A stretch of 33,653 nucleotides of DNA from Gammaproteobacteria bacterium (GTDB lineage: Bacteria > Pseudomonadota > Gammaproteobacteria > Thiohalospirales > Thiohalospiraceae), in NCBI GenBank assembly GCA_024277575.1, contig JAJRUX010000111.1, positions 1 through 33,653 of the forward strand. The letters are read 5' to 3'. Positions 1 to 8,845 of this stretch are shown here, piece after piece. The stretch's first letter is position 1. Each line of letters starts with the position of its first letter. Under the pieces are notes generated by a model that was not told the origin of the DNA, did not search any database, and was given only the letters and a program-made list of their open reading frames with translations. A program made the position numbers and the translations under genes.

Positions 1-404
1 CCGATGCCGATGGAGATACCTTGAGCGTCAGCGGGGCGGATGCCCGGTCAGCCCAGGGTGGCACAGTGGTCAATAACGGCAACGGGACCTTCACCTACAC
101 ACCACCGGCCGGGTTCGACGGCAGTGACAGCTTCAGCTACACGGTGAGCGATGGTAACGGCGGGGAGGATCAGGGCAGCGTCCGGATCACCGTCAACGCG
201 GTCAACCATCCTCCTGTTGCTGTGGATGACAGCGTGACCACCGATGAGGATACCGCGGTGACCACCGGCAACGTGCTCGCCAACGACACCGATGCCGATG
301 GAGATACCTTGAGCGTCAGCGGGGCGGATGCCCGGTCAGCCCAGGGTGGCACAGTGGTCAATAACGGCAACGGGACCTTCACCTACACACCACCGGCCGG
401 GTTC
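1..404 (+). repeat. Perfect direct nucleotide repeat: 1-116 identical to 289-404 (288-bp period = 96 codons)
   Basis: Both copies read ccgatgccgatggagataccttgagc...ccaccggccgggttc by direct comparison. Confidence 0.93.
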
Positions 405-1478
405 AGTGGGAATGACAGTTTCCGCTATACAGTAAGTGACGGAAATGGAGGAGAGACCCGGGGTACGGTGCAGATTGCTGTTAATACTGTCAATAAAGCT
501 CCAATGGCGATGGCTGATAGTGCCAGTACTACGGAGGGAAGTTCGGTAACCACCGGTAACGTACTTGCCAATGATACCGATCCTGACGGAGATACCCTGA
601 GTGTTACCGGAGCGGACAGCCAGTCAGCAGAGGGTGGCAGTGTTGTTAATAATGGTGATGGTACCTTCACCTACACACCGCCGGCTGGTTTCAGCGGGGC
701 CGACAGCTTCAGCTACACGGTAAGTGATGGTAATGGTGCGGAAGCACAAGGGAAAGTGAACATTACTGTTACTAAGGTTGTTCCCGTCAACAATCCACCT
801 GTAGCAATGGAGGACTCGGTTACCACTCAGCAGGATACTCCTGTAACCACGGGTGATGTGCTGGCTAACGATAGTGACCCGGATGGTGATTCAGTTGCCG
901 TTAGTGGTGTAGACAGTCAGTCAGCGCAGGGAGGAATGGTTGTCGATAACGGCGATGGAACCTTTACCTATACTCCTGCAACTGGTTACGTTGGGAGCGA
1001 CACGTTCAACTACATGATTAGTGACGGCAAGGGGGGCCAGGCTCAGGGTACGGTGAACATCACTGTGGAGCAGGCTACCTCGACCAATGCTGATCCTGTG
1101 GCCGCTGATGATAGTGCCGAGACGGAGGTGGATACGGCCGTGACCATAGCCAATGTGCTTGCTAATGACAGTGATGCTGATGGAGATGCTCTAAGCATAG
1201 TCAACGCAGATGCGCAGTCTGAGCAAGGAGGTTCAGTAGACAACCATGGCGATGGCAGTTTCACATATACACCACCTGCTGGTTTCAGTGGCGAAGACCG
1301 TTTCCACTATACCATCAGTGATGGTAACGGCGGAGAAGACCAGGGAACTGTGACCATTACTGTTAACAAACAGAATGATGGTGACGGGTTCTGGCTGGGT
1401 GCCTTCGACCTGTGGATGCTGTTGCTGCTGTTATTCCCTCTGGGATATCGGCGGTATCAACAAAGCCGCAGGTGCTAG
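3..1478 (+). CDS. 3' part of a large surface/secreted protein with tandem ~96-aa Ig/cadherin-like (VCBS/Big-type) repeats and a C-terminal hydrophobic anchor; 5' end outside window
   Basis: Reading frame is open to the window edge. About 5 tandem repeats of the form PPVAxDDSxxT..D.AVTTGNVLANDTDxDGDxLSV...GGxVVNNGDGTFTYTPPAGFxGxDSFxYTVSDGNGGxxQGxVxITV. Tail is DGDGFWLGAFDLWMLLLLLFPLGYRRYQQSRRC. Confidence 0.9.
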   Translation, partial: DADGDTLSVSGADARSAQGGTVVNNGNGTFTYTPPAGFDGSDSFSYTVSDGNGGEDQGSVRITVNAVNHPPVAVDDSVTTDEDTAVTTGNVLANDTDADGDTLSVSGADARSAQGGTVVNNGNGTFTYTPPAGFSGNDSFRYTVSDGNGGETRGTVQIAVNTVNKAPMAMADSASTTEGSSVTTGNVLANDTDPDGDTLSVTGADSQSAEGGSVVNNGDGTFTYTPPAGFSGADSFSYTVSDGNGAEAQGKVNITVTKVVPVNNPPVAMEDSVTTQQDTPVTTGDVLANDSDPDGDSVAVSGVDSQSAQGGMVVDNGDGTFTYTPATGYVGSDTFNYMISDGKGGQAQGTVNITVEQATSTNADPVAADDSAETEVDTAVTIANVLANDSDADGDALSIVNADAQSEQGGSVDNHGDGSFTYTPPAGFSGEDRFHYTISDGNGGEDQGTVTITVNKQNDGDGFWLGAFDLWMLLLLLFPLGYRRYQQSRRC

Positions 1479-1529
1479 CCGCCGATAGAGGAGAGATGTA
1501 GAGAGGTATTTTCTTCTCTTTATAAAAAT

Positions 1530-1565
1530 AAAAAAAGCGGCGTCATTATTTGGCGCCGTTTTTTT
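1530..1565 (+). terminator. Rho-independent terminator after the repeat protein
   Basis: aaaaaag-cggcg-tcattatttgg-cgccg-ttttttt; stem plus T-run, with an A-run upstream so possibly bidirectional. Confidence 0.75.
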
Positions 1566-1585
1566 GTACTATGGTTTGTGATTAA

Positions 1586-1759
1586 GCTATAACCCGAATC
1601 CGTGGGTCCGGGGCTGATGCAGATCGCAACATATTGATTTCACAATGGAATCAAAAAATCTTAGCTTCACCCTTAGGTTAAGCGGACATTTTTTGAACCA
1701 CTGTGGAATCAAGAGCTTGTGCTATGCGCCGTCATGAACCCACGGATTCAGGTATAAGA
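1586..1759. repeat. MITE-like/palindromic element candidate with imperfect terminal inverted repeats
   Basis: Left gctataacccgaatccgtgggt (1586-1607) against right acccacggattcaggtataaga (1738-1759). The 12-nt core gaatccgtgggt/acccacggattc is perfect and the rest imperfect. Confidence 0.5.
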
Positions 1760-1805
1760 CAGGAGGTGCTGTTGATGTTGCGCCAATGGCTTCGCGGCCC
1801 GGTTC

Positions 1806-2180
1806 TCACTCTGTATTAAAAGGCATGGTTTCTGTCGGTTTATCTTTTTGGGTAATTTCTTTTTTTATCAATTTTCCATCGTTATTGTAAAAATAATGTT
1901 CAGTCCGGATGACTTTTCCCCGTTTGTAGGCTCGGAATATTGAAGGGCGTCTCTGTTCATCATAGATTGTTTCAAAGTATTCATAGTTCTTGAATACCTC
2001 TTCATAATTTTTCTCTTCACCCAGTTCGGAAACACCATCCTTAACGGTGAAATCATCAGCATAATAGGACAGGTTCGGCTTGATGTTTTCTGGTCTGGCC
2101 TGTGTATCGATGGTAAAGCTTGTCATAAAAAACAACAAAAATGATGAGTGCAGTATCGTACTTCTTCTCACGGGCGCCAT
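1806..2180 (-). CDS. Small secreted hypothetical protein
   Basis: 124-aa ORF with an N-terminal hydrophobic stretch (STILHSSFLLFFMTSFTIDTQA). No family recognised. Confidence 0.6.
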   Translation of the reverse strand: MAPVRRSTILHSSFLLFFMTSFTIDTQARPENIKPNLSYYADDFTVKDGVSELGEEKNYEEVFKNYEYFETIYDEQRRPSIFRAYKRGKVIRTEHYFYNNDGKLIKKEITQKDKPTETMPFNTE

Positions 2181-2390
2181 TTTTCCGTTTCTCCCCTTCA
2201 GCGGCTTAAAGTAAAGATTACTACTGATGATAACCTATAGTAACTAGCTGCCCTATAACACCGACTCAGGTGTTTAGCGGAGAATACCTGCAACCGGTCT
2301 CTTGGTTGGCGGCAGATAATTGCCGGTTATCAGACATTTCAAATGCAATTCATATCACTAACCATCTGATTGTTATGAAAGGCGATGTTG

Positions 2391-2406
2391 TGGCATGAGC
2401 ATTGCA
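2391..2406 (+). promoter_or_regulatory. Sigma-54 (RpoN) -24/-12 promoter upstream of flgI
   Basis: tggcatg-agca-ttgca matches TGGCAYG-RNNN-TTGCW with correct GG/GC spacing, 34 nt before the flgI ATG. Confidence 0.8.
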
Positions 2407-2439
2407 AATGCTGTTCAACAATCTTAGTGCGGGTGAATC

Positions 2440-3549
2440 ATGACGGCTCATAACTTTTTACGAATGTTTGTTTGTGCTGCGGTGCTGTTGAGCACCCCGG
2501 TCTGTGCTGAACGGGTCAAGGATATTGCCTCGGTGGCCGGGGTGCGCAGCAATCAGTTGATCGGTTACGGACTGGTAGTTGGCTTGAGCGGAACGGGTGA
2601 CCAGACCAGCCAGGCGCCTTTTACCGCGCAGAGTCTGAAATCCATGATGTCCCAGTTTGGCATTACCCTTCCGTCCAACCAGACTTTGCAGTTGAAGAAT
2701 GTGGCGGCAGTCAGTGTGCATGCGGATCTTCCGCCATTTGCCAAACCCGGACAGACCATTGATGTGACGGTGTCGTCTATTGGCAATGCCAAAAGCCTGC
2801 GGGGCGGCACGCTGTTGATGACGCCTCTAAGGGGGGCGGACGGTAATATTTATGCCATTGCACAAGGAAATATGGTGGTTGGCGGACTGGGAGCGGACGG
2901 GCAGGATGGCTCGCGGATCATGATCAATATTCCCAGTGCCGGCAGGATTCCCAACGGGGCATCGGTAGAGCGTGAAGTGCCGACGGCGTTTGCCCGTGGC
3001 AACAGCCTGATTTTCAATCTGAATCGCCCGGATTTTACTACTGCACACCGCCTGGCCAAGGCGATCAATGAAACCATGGGTGTGGGTACCGCTACAGCAC
3101 AGGATGCTACTTCTGTGATTGTGAGCGCGCCGCTTGATGCCGGGCAACGGGTCTCCTATCTGTCAATGCTGGAGAACATCCAGGTTGTTCCGGATGAAGC
3201 GGCAGCAAAGGTAATTATCAACTCTCGAACCGGAACGGTGGTTATTGGCAAGAATGTTCGTTTGACACCGGCGGCAATCTCACATGGCAATCTGATTGTG
3301 ACCATTCGGGAGAACCCACAGGTCAGCCAGCCGGGCGCCCTGTCCGGTGGCAGGACGGCGGTGACGCCTGCTTCTGAAGTGGAGATTACCCAGGAAGGGA
3401 AGCGCATGTTCCTGTTTGACCCCGGGGTTTCACTGGATTCCCTGGTGCAGGCGGTGAACAGGGTTGGAGCCGCGCCGGGTGATCTGGTGGCGATTCTGGA
3501 AGGTTTGCGCAGCGCCGGGGCGTTGCGTGCCGAACTGGTGATTATCTAG
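2440..3549 (+). CDS. flgI: Flagellar P-ring protein FlgI
   Basis: Signal peptide then [32 protein letters not shown]...; ends [23 protein letters not shown], characteristic of FlgI. Confidence 0.98.
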   Translation: MTAHNFLRMFVCAAVLLSTPVCAERVKDIASVAGVRSNQLIGYGLVVGLSGTGDQTSQAPFTAQSLKSMMSQFGITLPSNQTLQLKNVAAVSVHADLPPFAKPGQTIDVTVSSIGNAKSLRGGTLLMTPLRGADGNIYAIAQGNMVVGGLGADGQDGSRIMINIPSAGRIPNGASVEREVPTAFARGNSLIFNLNRPDFTTAHRLAKAINETMGVGTATAQDATSVIVSAPLDAGQRVSYLSMLENIQVVPDEAAAKVIINSRTGTVVIGKNVRLTPAAISHGNLIVTIRENPQVSQPGALSGGRTAVTPASEVEITQEGKRMFLFDPGVSLDSLVQAVNRVGAAPGDLVAILEGLRSAGALRAELVII

Positions 3550-4511
3550 TGATCTCGACACCGCCTGATGTTTATACCGATCTGCAGGGGTTGTCCAGAC
3601 TGCGCAGTCTGACGCGGCGGGATTCCGGCAAGGCGCTGGATATTGTTGCCCAGCAGTTTGAAGCGCTTTTTTTGCAGATGATGTTGAAAAGTGTACAGGA
3701 GAGCAGCTTTGGTGATCCGCTGTTCGGCAGCCAGCAGATGGATTTTTATCGTGATATGCATGACAAACAGCTCTCTGTCGATCTGGCTCACAAAGGGGGA
3801 ATAGGGATTGCCGATATGCTGGTACAGCAGCTGGGCAAGCAGTTGCCGCAGAAAAAAGAGGCTATCTCCGATGGCAACCATTCCGTGCCGGATCGGCTTT
3901 CACTGCGGGCCGTTTTTCCTGTGGTCACTGAACCGGTAACCGGGATTCAGCAGCCGCGGCAACCACTGAAATTTGAATCACCAGCCGAATTTGTAAAGCA
4001 TCTATGGCCTGGTGCCAGCCGTGCGGCGGCCGAGCTCGGGGTCAGCCCGGAGGTTCTGCTGGCCCAGGCCGCACTGGAGACTGGATGGGGGAAAAAAATC
4101 ATCCGGCAGGAGCCGGATGTCAGCAGTCACAATCTGTTCAACATCAAGGCCGATCAGCGCTGGAAAGGGGAAAAAACAAGTATCAATACCCTGGAATATA
4201 TCAACGGTGCCATGGTTAAACAGCGTGCGGCATTTCGTGCCTATGGTAGTTATGCCGAGAGTTTTTCAGACTATGTCAATTTTTTGCGAACCAATCCCCG
4301 CTATGGAGAAGCGTTGCAACAAAGGGGCAATGATGCAGCCTTTGTAACTGCGTTGCACAAGGCCGGTTATGCAACAGATCCTGACTATGCAGCCAAGATT
4401 CAGCGAATCTTGAATGGCCGGATCATGACGAGTGCCGTGGATGCAGTAAAGTTTTCCGCTTCCGATCCGATATTGTCTTATGAAGTTGCGCTTGCGGGAG
4501 ACAATAAATGA
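3549..4511 (+). CDS. flgJ: Flagellar rod assembly protein/muramidase FlgJ
   Basis: N-terminal rod-binding domain (AQQFEALFLQMMLKSVQ...) fused to a C-terminal glucosaminidase domain (LAQAALETGWGKKI...SHNLFNIKA). Confidence 0.97.
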   Translation: MISTPPDVYTDLQGLSRLRSLTRRDSGKALDIVAQQFEALFLQMMLKSVQESSFGDPLFGSQQMDFYRDMHDKQLSVDLAHKGGIGIADMLVQQLGKQLPQKKEAISDGNHSVPDRLSLRAVFPVVTEPVTGIQQPRQPLKFESPAEFVKHLWPGASRAAAELGVSPEVLLAQAALETGWGKKIIRQEPDVSSHNLFNIKADQRWKGEKTSINTLEYINGAMVKQRAAFRAYGSYAESFSDYVNFLRTNPRYGEALQQRGNDAAFVTALHKAGYATDPDYAAKIQRILNGRIMTSAVDAVKFSASDPILSYEVALAGDNK

Positions 4512-6472
4512 GTGATCCGTTAAATATAGGTATTTCCGGTCTGCTGACAGCGCAGCGCTCCCTGACGGTTACCAGTAACAATGTCAGCAATGCCAATACT
4601 GAGGGATACTCCCGCCAGCGTACCGATATCAGCAGCCGGGTGCCTGTTTACTCTGCCGGAGGGTATCTTGGCGCGGGTTCCAGCGTCACCAATATCAGCC
4701 GTGTGTATGACTCGTTTCTCAATGGGCAGGTGGTGTCCAATACCACGCTGAGTAATCAGCTGGAGGTCTCATACAATTATGCCTCACAGATGGACAATCT
4801 GCTTGCCGATCCCCAGGCTGGTCTGACCCCGGCCCTGCAGGATTTTTTTGCGGCGAGCCAAGGTGTGGCAAACGATCCTGCTTCCATTCCGGCACGGCAG
4901 GTTATGTTGACATCGGCGGAGAGTCTGGCCAACCGTTTTGATGTGATGTCGCGGCGTATGAATGACCTGCGTGACAGTGTCAATATCGAGGTCAGCAATA
5001 TCGTTCCCGAGATAAACAGTCTGGCGCAGCAGATCGCCTCGCTCAACACGGCGATCTCCCGTTCGCCCGGTATCCATAACGGTCGCATGCCCAATGACTT
5101 GATGGACAAGCGTGACCAGCTGGTGCTGCAGCTCTCCCAGTTTGTCAATGTGCAGACGGTGGAGCAGAGTAACTTTACCGTTAATGTCTATATCGGTAAC
5201 GGTCAAAGCCTGGTAACGGATACCGAGAGCCAGGAGCTGAGTGTAATTCCCAATTCATATGACTCCAGTCAGATGGATATCGGCTATGCCAACGGAACCT
5301 CAACGGTAAATATCACCTCACTGCTGACGGGGGGGAGGTTGGGCGGTCTGATTGATCAGCGAAACGATATTATTGCTCCAAGTGAAAATTCACTGGGCCG
5401 GATTGCTGTTGCCCTGAGTGATACATTTAACAAACAACACCGTCTTGGTATGGATCTTAACTCTTCCCTGGGGGGGGATTTTTTTGCGGTGGGTGCGCCG
5501 CAAGTTCTGGCAAGTACCAACAACAGTTCTACGGCAAGCATCAACGCGACAATTACCGATCCCAATCTGCTCAGTAACAGTGATTACAAACTGACATTTG
5601 ATGGAGCAAATTATACCCTGACCCGGATGTCTGACGGTCAGGGAGAGGGGCCGATTGCCGGGTTGCCGTTTACCTCAGCTGACGGTTTCAGTATTGATAT
5701 TGGTGCTGGTACCCCTGCGGCAGGCGACTCTTTTCTTGTTCGTCCGACCCGGGGAATGGCGCGTTCCCTTGAGGTGCTGATCACCGATACGGCAAAAATT
5801 GCGGCGGCGGGACCGGTGCGGGTGGAGTCTGATCTGGCGAACATCGGGAGTGGTCAGGCTGCATTGAGCAAACTCTCCGACACGTCAGGTGCTGAATTCA
5901 CTACCACTCCTGGCACATTGACGCCACCGCTGCTGGTCGAGTTTGATGCGGCAACCCCGAATCAGTACAGCGTTTACGATAACACGCTGCCGGGGCCTCC
6001 GGTGCTGCTCTCCGGGCCGAATGTCTATGACCCGGCAACCGGCATGGACGTGGTGGCGGACAATGGGCTGGGTTATGGATATGAACTGCACATCAAGGGA
6101 GAACCCGGTCTGGGGGACAGATTCAGCGTCGAATACAATGCCCAGGGGGTGAGTGACAACAGCAACATGCTTGCCCTTGCCGAGTTGCAGACCAAAAACA
6201 GTATGCTGGAAGGTGCCGCCAGTTTTCTGGATGCCTACGCCGGCATTATTACTGATGTGGGTACCAAAACCCATCAGGCCGATATCGCCAACCAGGCGCA
6301 ACAGACACTGTTGCGTCAGGCAGTGAATGCGCGGGAATCCGTTTCCGGCGTAAATCTGGATGAGGAGGCGGCCAACATGATGCGTTTTCAGCAGGCCTAT
6401 CAGGCTTCGGCGCAGGTTATCAGTACGGCTCAAAGCATGTTTGATTCACTGCTTGGGGCGGTGAGGAGGTAA
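4508..6472 (+). CDS. flgK: Flagellar hook-associated protein 1 FlgK
   Basis: N-term DPLNIGISGLLTAQRSLTVTSNNVSNANTEGYSRQRTD; C-term GVNLDEEAANMMRFQQAYQASAQVISTAQSMFDSLLGA. Confidence 0.98.
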   Translation: MSDPLNIGISGLLTAQRSLTVTSNNVSNANTEGYSRQRTDISSRVPVYSAGGYLGAGSSVTNISRVYDSFLNGQVVSNTTLSNQLEVSYNYASQMDNLLADPQAGLTPALQDFFAASQGVANDPASIPARQVMLTSAESLANRFDVMSRRMNDLRDSVNIEVSNIVPEINSLAQQIASLNTAISRSPGIHNGRMPNDLMDKRDQLVLQLSQFVNVQTVEQSNFTVNVYIGNGQSLVTDTESQELSVIPNSYDSSQMDIGYANGTSTVNITSLLTGGRLGGLIDQRNDIIAPSENSLGRIAVALSDTFNKQHRLGMDLNSSLGGDFFAVGAPQVLASTNNSSTASINATITDPNLLSNSDYKLTFDGANYTLTRMSDGQGEGPIAGLPFTSADGFSIDIGAGTPAAGDSFLVRPTRGMARSLEVLITDTAKIAAAGPVRVESDLANIGSGQAALSKLSDTSGAEFTTTPGTLTPPLLVEFDAATPNQYSVYDNTLPGPPVLLSGPNVYDPATGMDVVADNGLGYGYELHIKGEPGLGDRFSVEYNAQGVSDNSNMLALAELQTKNSMLEGAASFLDAYAGIITDVGTKTHQADIANQAQQTLLRQAVNARESVSGVNLDEEAANMMRFQQAYQASAQVISTAQSMFDSLLGAVRR

Positions 6473-6475
6473 GTT

Positions 6476-7684
6476 ATGCGAGTATCCACCCGTCAACTTC
6501 AGCAAACTGCAATTTCAGGCATTCTTGATCGTCAGAATGCATTGGGCAAGACACAGGAACAGATGGCCACCGGCAAGCGGATTCTGTCTCCGGCTGATGA
6601 CCCGGTGGCGGCCACCCGCATCCACTCCTTCAAGGAGTCGATTGATATACTCCAGCAATACCAGTCAAACGCCGACCAGGTAAAGAATCGCCTAGGCTCG
6701 GAAGAGAGTATTCTGAAAGGGGTGGTGGACAGCATTCAGCGGGTACGTGAACTGGCCGTGGCGGGTGCCAATGGCGCGTTGTCTGATGTCGGCCGCCAAT
6801 CGATAGCAAAAGAGGTGTATACCCGCCTGGAGTCGTTGCTGGGCATGGCCAACACGATGGATGCAAATGGGGAATATATCTTCGGTGGCAACCGGGGCAC
6901 CACCCCGCCATTTACAGAGTCAGGGGGGGCGGTCGTTTATAATGGTGATGATGGTCAGCGCCGTTTGCAGATTGGTCCCGATTTTTTTATTGCCAATGGT
7001 GATGCAGGTTCCGATGTGTTCATGCGCATCAAGAATGGCAACAAGATTTTTGCCACGGAATACAATCCCGTCAATACCGGAACCGGGACTATCAACCAGG
7101 GGCGGGTTGATGACATCACAGCCTACACCCGCCACGATTACACCATCTCCTTTCCGGCTGCCGGTCAGGTGCTGGTAACCAATGATACTCTGGGAACCCC
7201 GGTGACCGGTTTTCCGCAGGCTTATACCCCCGGGCAAGAAATTATTTTTGATGGAGCGGCTGTCACGATTAGTGGTGATCCAGCGGTGGGTATTGACACT
7301 TTCTCAGTAAAACCGTCCAGCAGCCAGGATGTGTTTACCACGGTCAAGCGGCTTGCGGACGCCTTGAACCAGCCATCGGGTCTGGCCTCGGACGAGAGCA
7401 AGGCGAAGATGGATATCACCCGATCCATCAGCGAGCTGGATAATGTATTGGAACACTTTCTCAATGTGTCCGCCAGTATCGGCAGCCGGTTGAACAGCGT
7501 GGACGGGCAAGTGTTTATGAACGAAGATACAGTACTCAACCTGCAGGAGGTCATGTCCAGCCTGGAAGATCTGGATTATGCCGAGGCGGTTGGAAAACTC
7601 AATCTGCAAATGGTCGGAATGCAGGCCGCGCAGCAGGTTTATCTGAAAGCGCAGGGGTTATCCCTGTTTGAGTTTATGAGATAA
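6476..7684 (+). CDS. flgL: Flagellar hook-associated protein 3 FlgL
   Basis: MRVSTRQLQQTAISGILDRQNALGKTQEQMATGKRILSPADDPVAATRI...; directly downstream of flgK. Confidence 0.97.
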   Translation: MRVSTRQLQQTAISGILDRQNALGKTQEQMATGKRILSPADDPVAATRIHSFKESIDILQQYQSNADQVKNRLGSEESILKGVVDSIQRVRELAVAGANGALSDVGRQSIAKEVYTRLESLLGMANTMDANGEYIFGGNRGTTPPFTESGGAVVYNGDDGQRRLQIGPDFFIANGDAGSDVFMRIKNGNKIFATEYNPVNTGTGTINQGRVDDITAYTRHDYTISFPAAGQVLVTNDTLGTPVTGFPQAYTPGQEIIFDGAAVTISGDPAVGIDTFSVKPSSSQDVFTTVKRLADALNQPSGLASDESKAKMDITRSISELDNVLEHFLNVSASIGSRLNSVDGQVFMNEDTVLNLQEVMSSLEDLDYAEAVGKLNLQMVGMQAAQQVYLKAQGLSLFEFMR

Positions 7685-7687
7685 GCG

Positions 7688-8314
7688 TTACACGTAGGGA
7701 TTTGTCCTCTGCTCTTCACCAAACGTGGATAGCGGTCCGTGGCCGGGGATGAACTGTACGTCATCGCCCAGCGGCCACAGCTTTTCACGTATGGAACGGA
7801 TCAGGGTTTCATGATCGCCGCGCGGAAAATCGGTGCGCCCGATTGAGCCCTTGAAGAGTACATCCCCCACCAGCGCCAGCTTTTCCCCTCCATGAAAATA
7901 GACCACATGCCCGGGAGTATGACCGGGGCAGTGCAGAACTTCGAGCTGTTGATTACCAAAAGTTACCTGGTCACCCTGTTCCAGCCATCGATCGGGAATG
8001 AACGACTTCGCCGGTGGGAAATCATAGATTTTGCACTGCTGTGGCAGGGATTCAATCAGAAACTGATCATCCCGGTGTGGACCTTCAACCGGAATGGAGA
8101 GCCGCCCGGCCAGCTCATCCACTCCGCCGATATGGTCGAAGTGTCCATGAGTGATCAGGATCTTCTCTATCTCCACATTTTTGCTCTGTGCCGTGCTGAT
8201 AATGCGTTCAATCTCCCCACCGGGGTCGACCACGGCGGCACGGCGGGTCTGTTCGCAACAGAGCAGTGTGCAGTTTTGCGCCAGCGGGGTGACAGGGATG
8301 ATTAAAAATTGCAC
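7688..8314 (-). CDS. MBL-fold metallo-hydrolase (glyoxalase II-like, YcbL type)
   Basis: THGHFDHIGG zinc motif, HCPGHTPGHVVYF, FIPGHGPLSTFGEEQRTNPYV. Confidence 0.92.
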   Translation of the reverse strand: MQFLIIPVTPLAQNCTLLCCEQTRRAAVVDPGGEIERIISTAQSKNVEIEKILITHGHFDHIGGVDELAGRLSIPVEGPHRDDQFLIESLPQQCKIYDFPPAKSFIPDRWLEQGDQVTFGNQQLEVLHCPGHTPGHVVYFHGGEKLALVGDVLFKGSIGRTDFPRGDHETLIRSIREKLWPLGDDVQFIPGHGPLSTFGEEQRTNPYV

Positions 8315-8410
8315 GATGTTTACCGGAAGTCAGCGGGTGTTTGGCGAGGTAACCGGACAGTATCCGGATCAGGTGGTAAGATGCGCTTGTATGAGTTCAG
8401 CCAGTTCGCG

Positions 8411-8758
8411 TTACAGCAGATATTCGTCACCCAGATTGAGCGCAATCAGTTTACGCAGGTGGGTAGCGCTCTGCACATCGATCTGTTCAAAACGGAGACC
8501 GAACATCTGTTCATCCGCATGGGCTATCTGGCCGTTGACACAGATTGAGGGGCCTCCACGCTCCAGTGATATTTCCACGCGGCATTTGCTGTTGATGATA
8601 CCATTCCAGTTCTCTGGCCGTGACATCAACAGGCCACGCAGGGAGATATCCATCAAGTCACCATGCCAGATCCCGGTGTTGTTGGAAAGAATGACTCTGG
8701 CAGCAAAAGGTATGCGCGTGAAGCGTCTTCGCTCGGGGTTGTCATTGCTGGAGTTCAT
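8411..8758 (-). CDS. PilZ domain protein (putative c-di-GMP binding)
   Basis: ERRRFTRIPFAARV (RxxxR) and DISLRGLLM ([D/N]xSxxG) motifs. Confidence 0.88.
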   Translation of the reverse strand: MNSSNDNPERRRFTRIPFAARVILSNNTGIWHGDLMDISLRGLLMSRPENWNGIINSKCRVEISLERGGPSICVNGQIAHADEQMFGLRFEQIDVQSATHLRKLIALNLGDEYLL

Positions 8759-8845
8759 GAAATACCAGGCTCCTGTTGGTTTTGAATTGTCATCTTGATG
8801 GAGTACTGTAATGTTAGCACGTCCTCATTAGTATCGGAAACCGCC

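Noticed and set aside
1-1478. Repeat array resembling CRISPR
   Set aside because: The repeats are 288-bp in-frame protein-coding units, not short repeats with spacers.
8151-8798. 215-aa plus-strand ORF across the MBL and PilZ genes
   Set aside because: Overlaps two well-supported minus-strand genes with clear motifs.
8759-8845. Possible FMN riboswitch upstream of ribD
   Set aside because: The gap is too short and no RFN-element conserved segments could be recognised.
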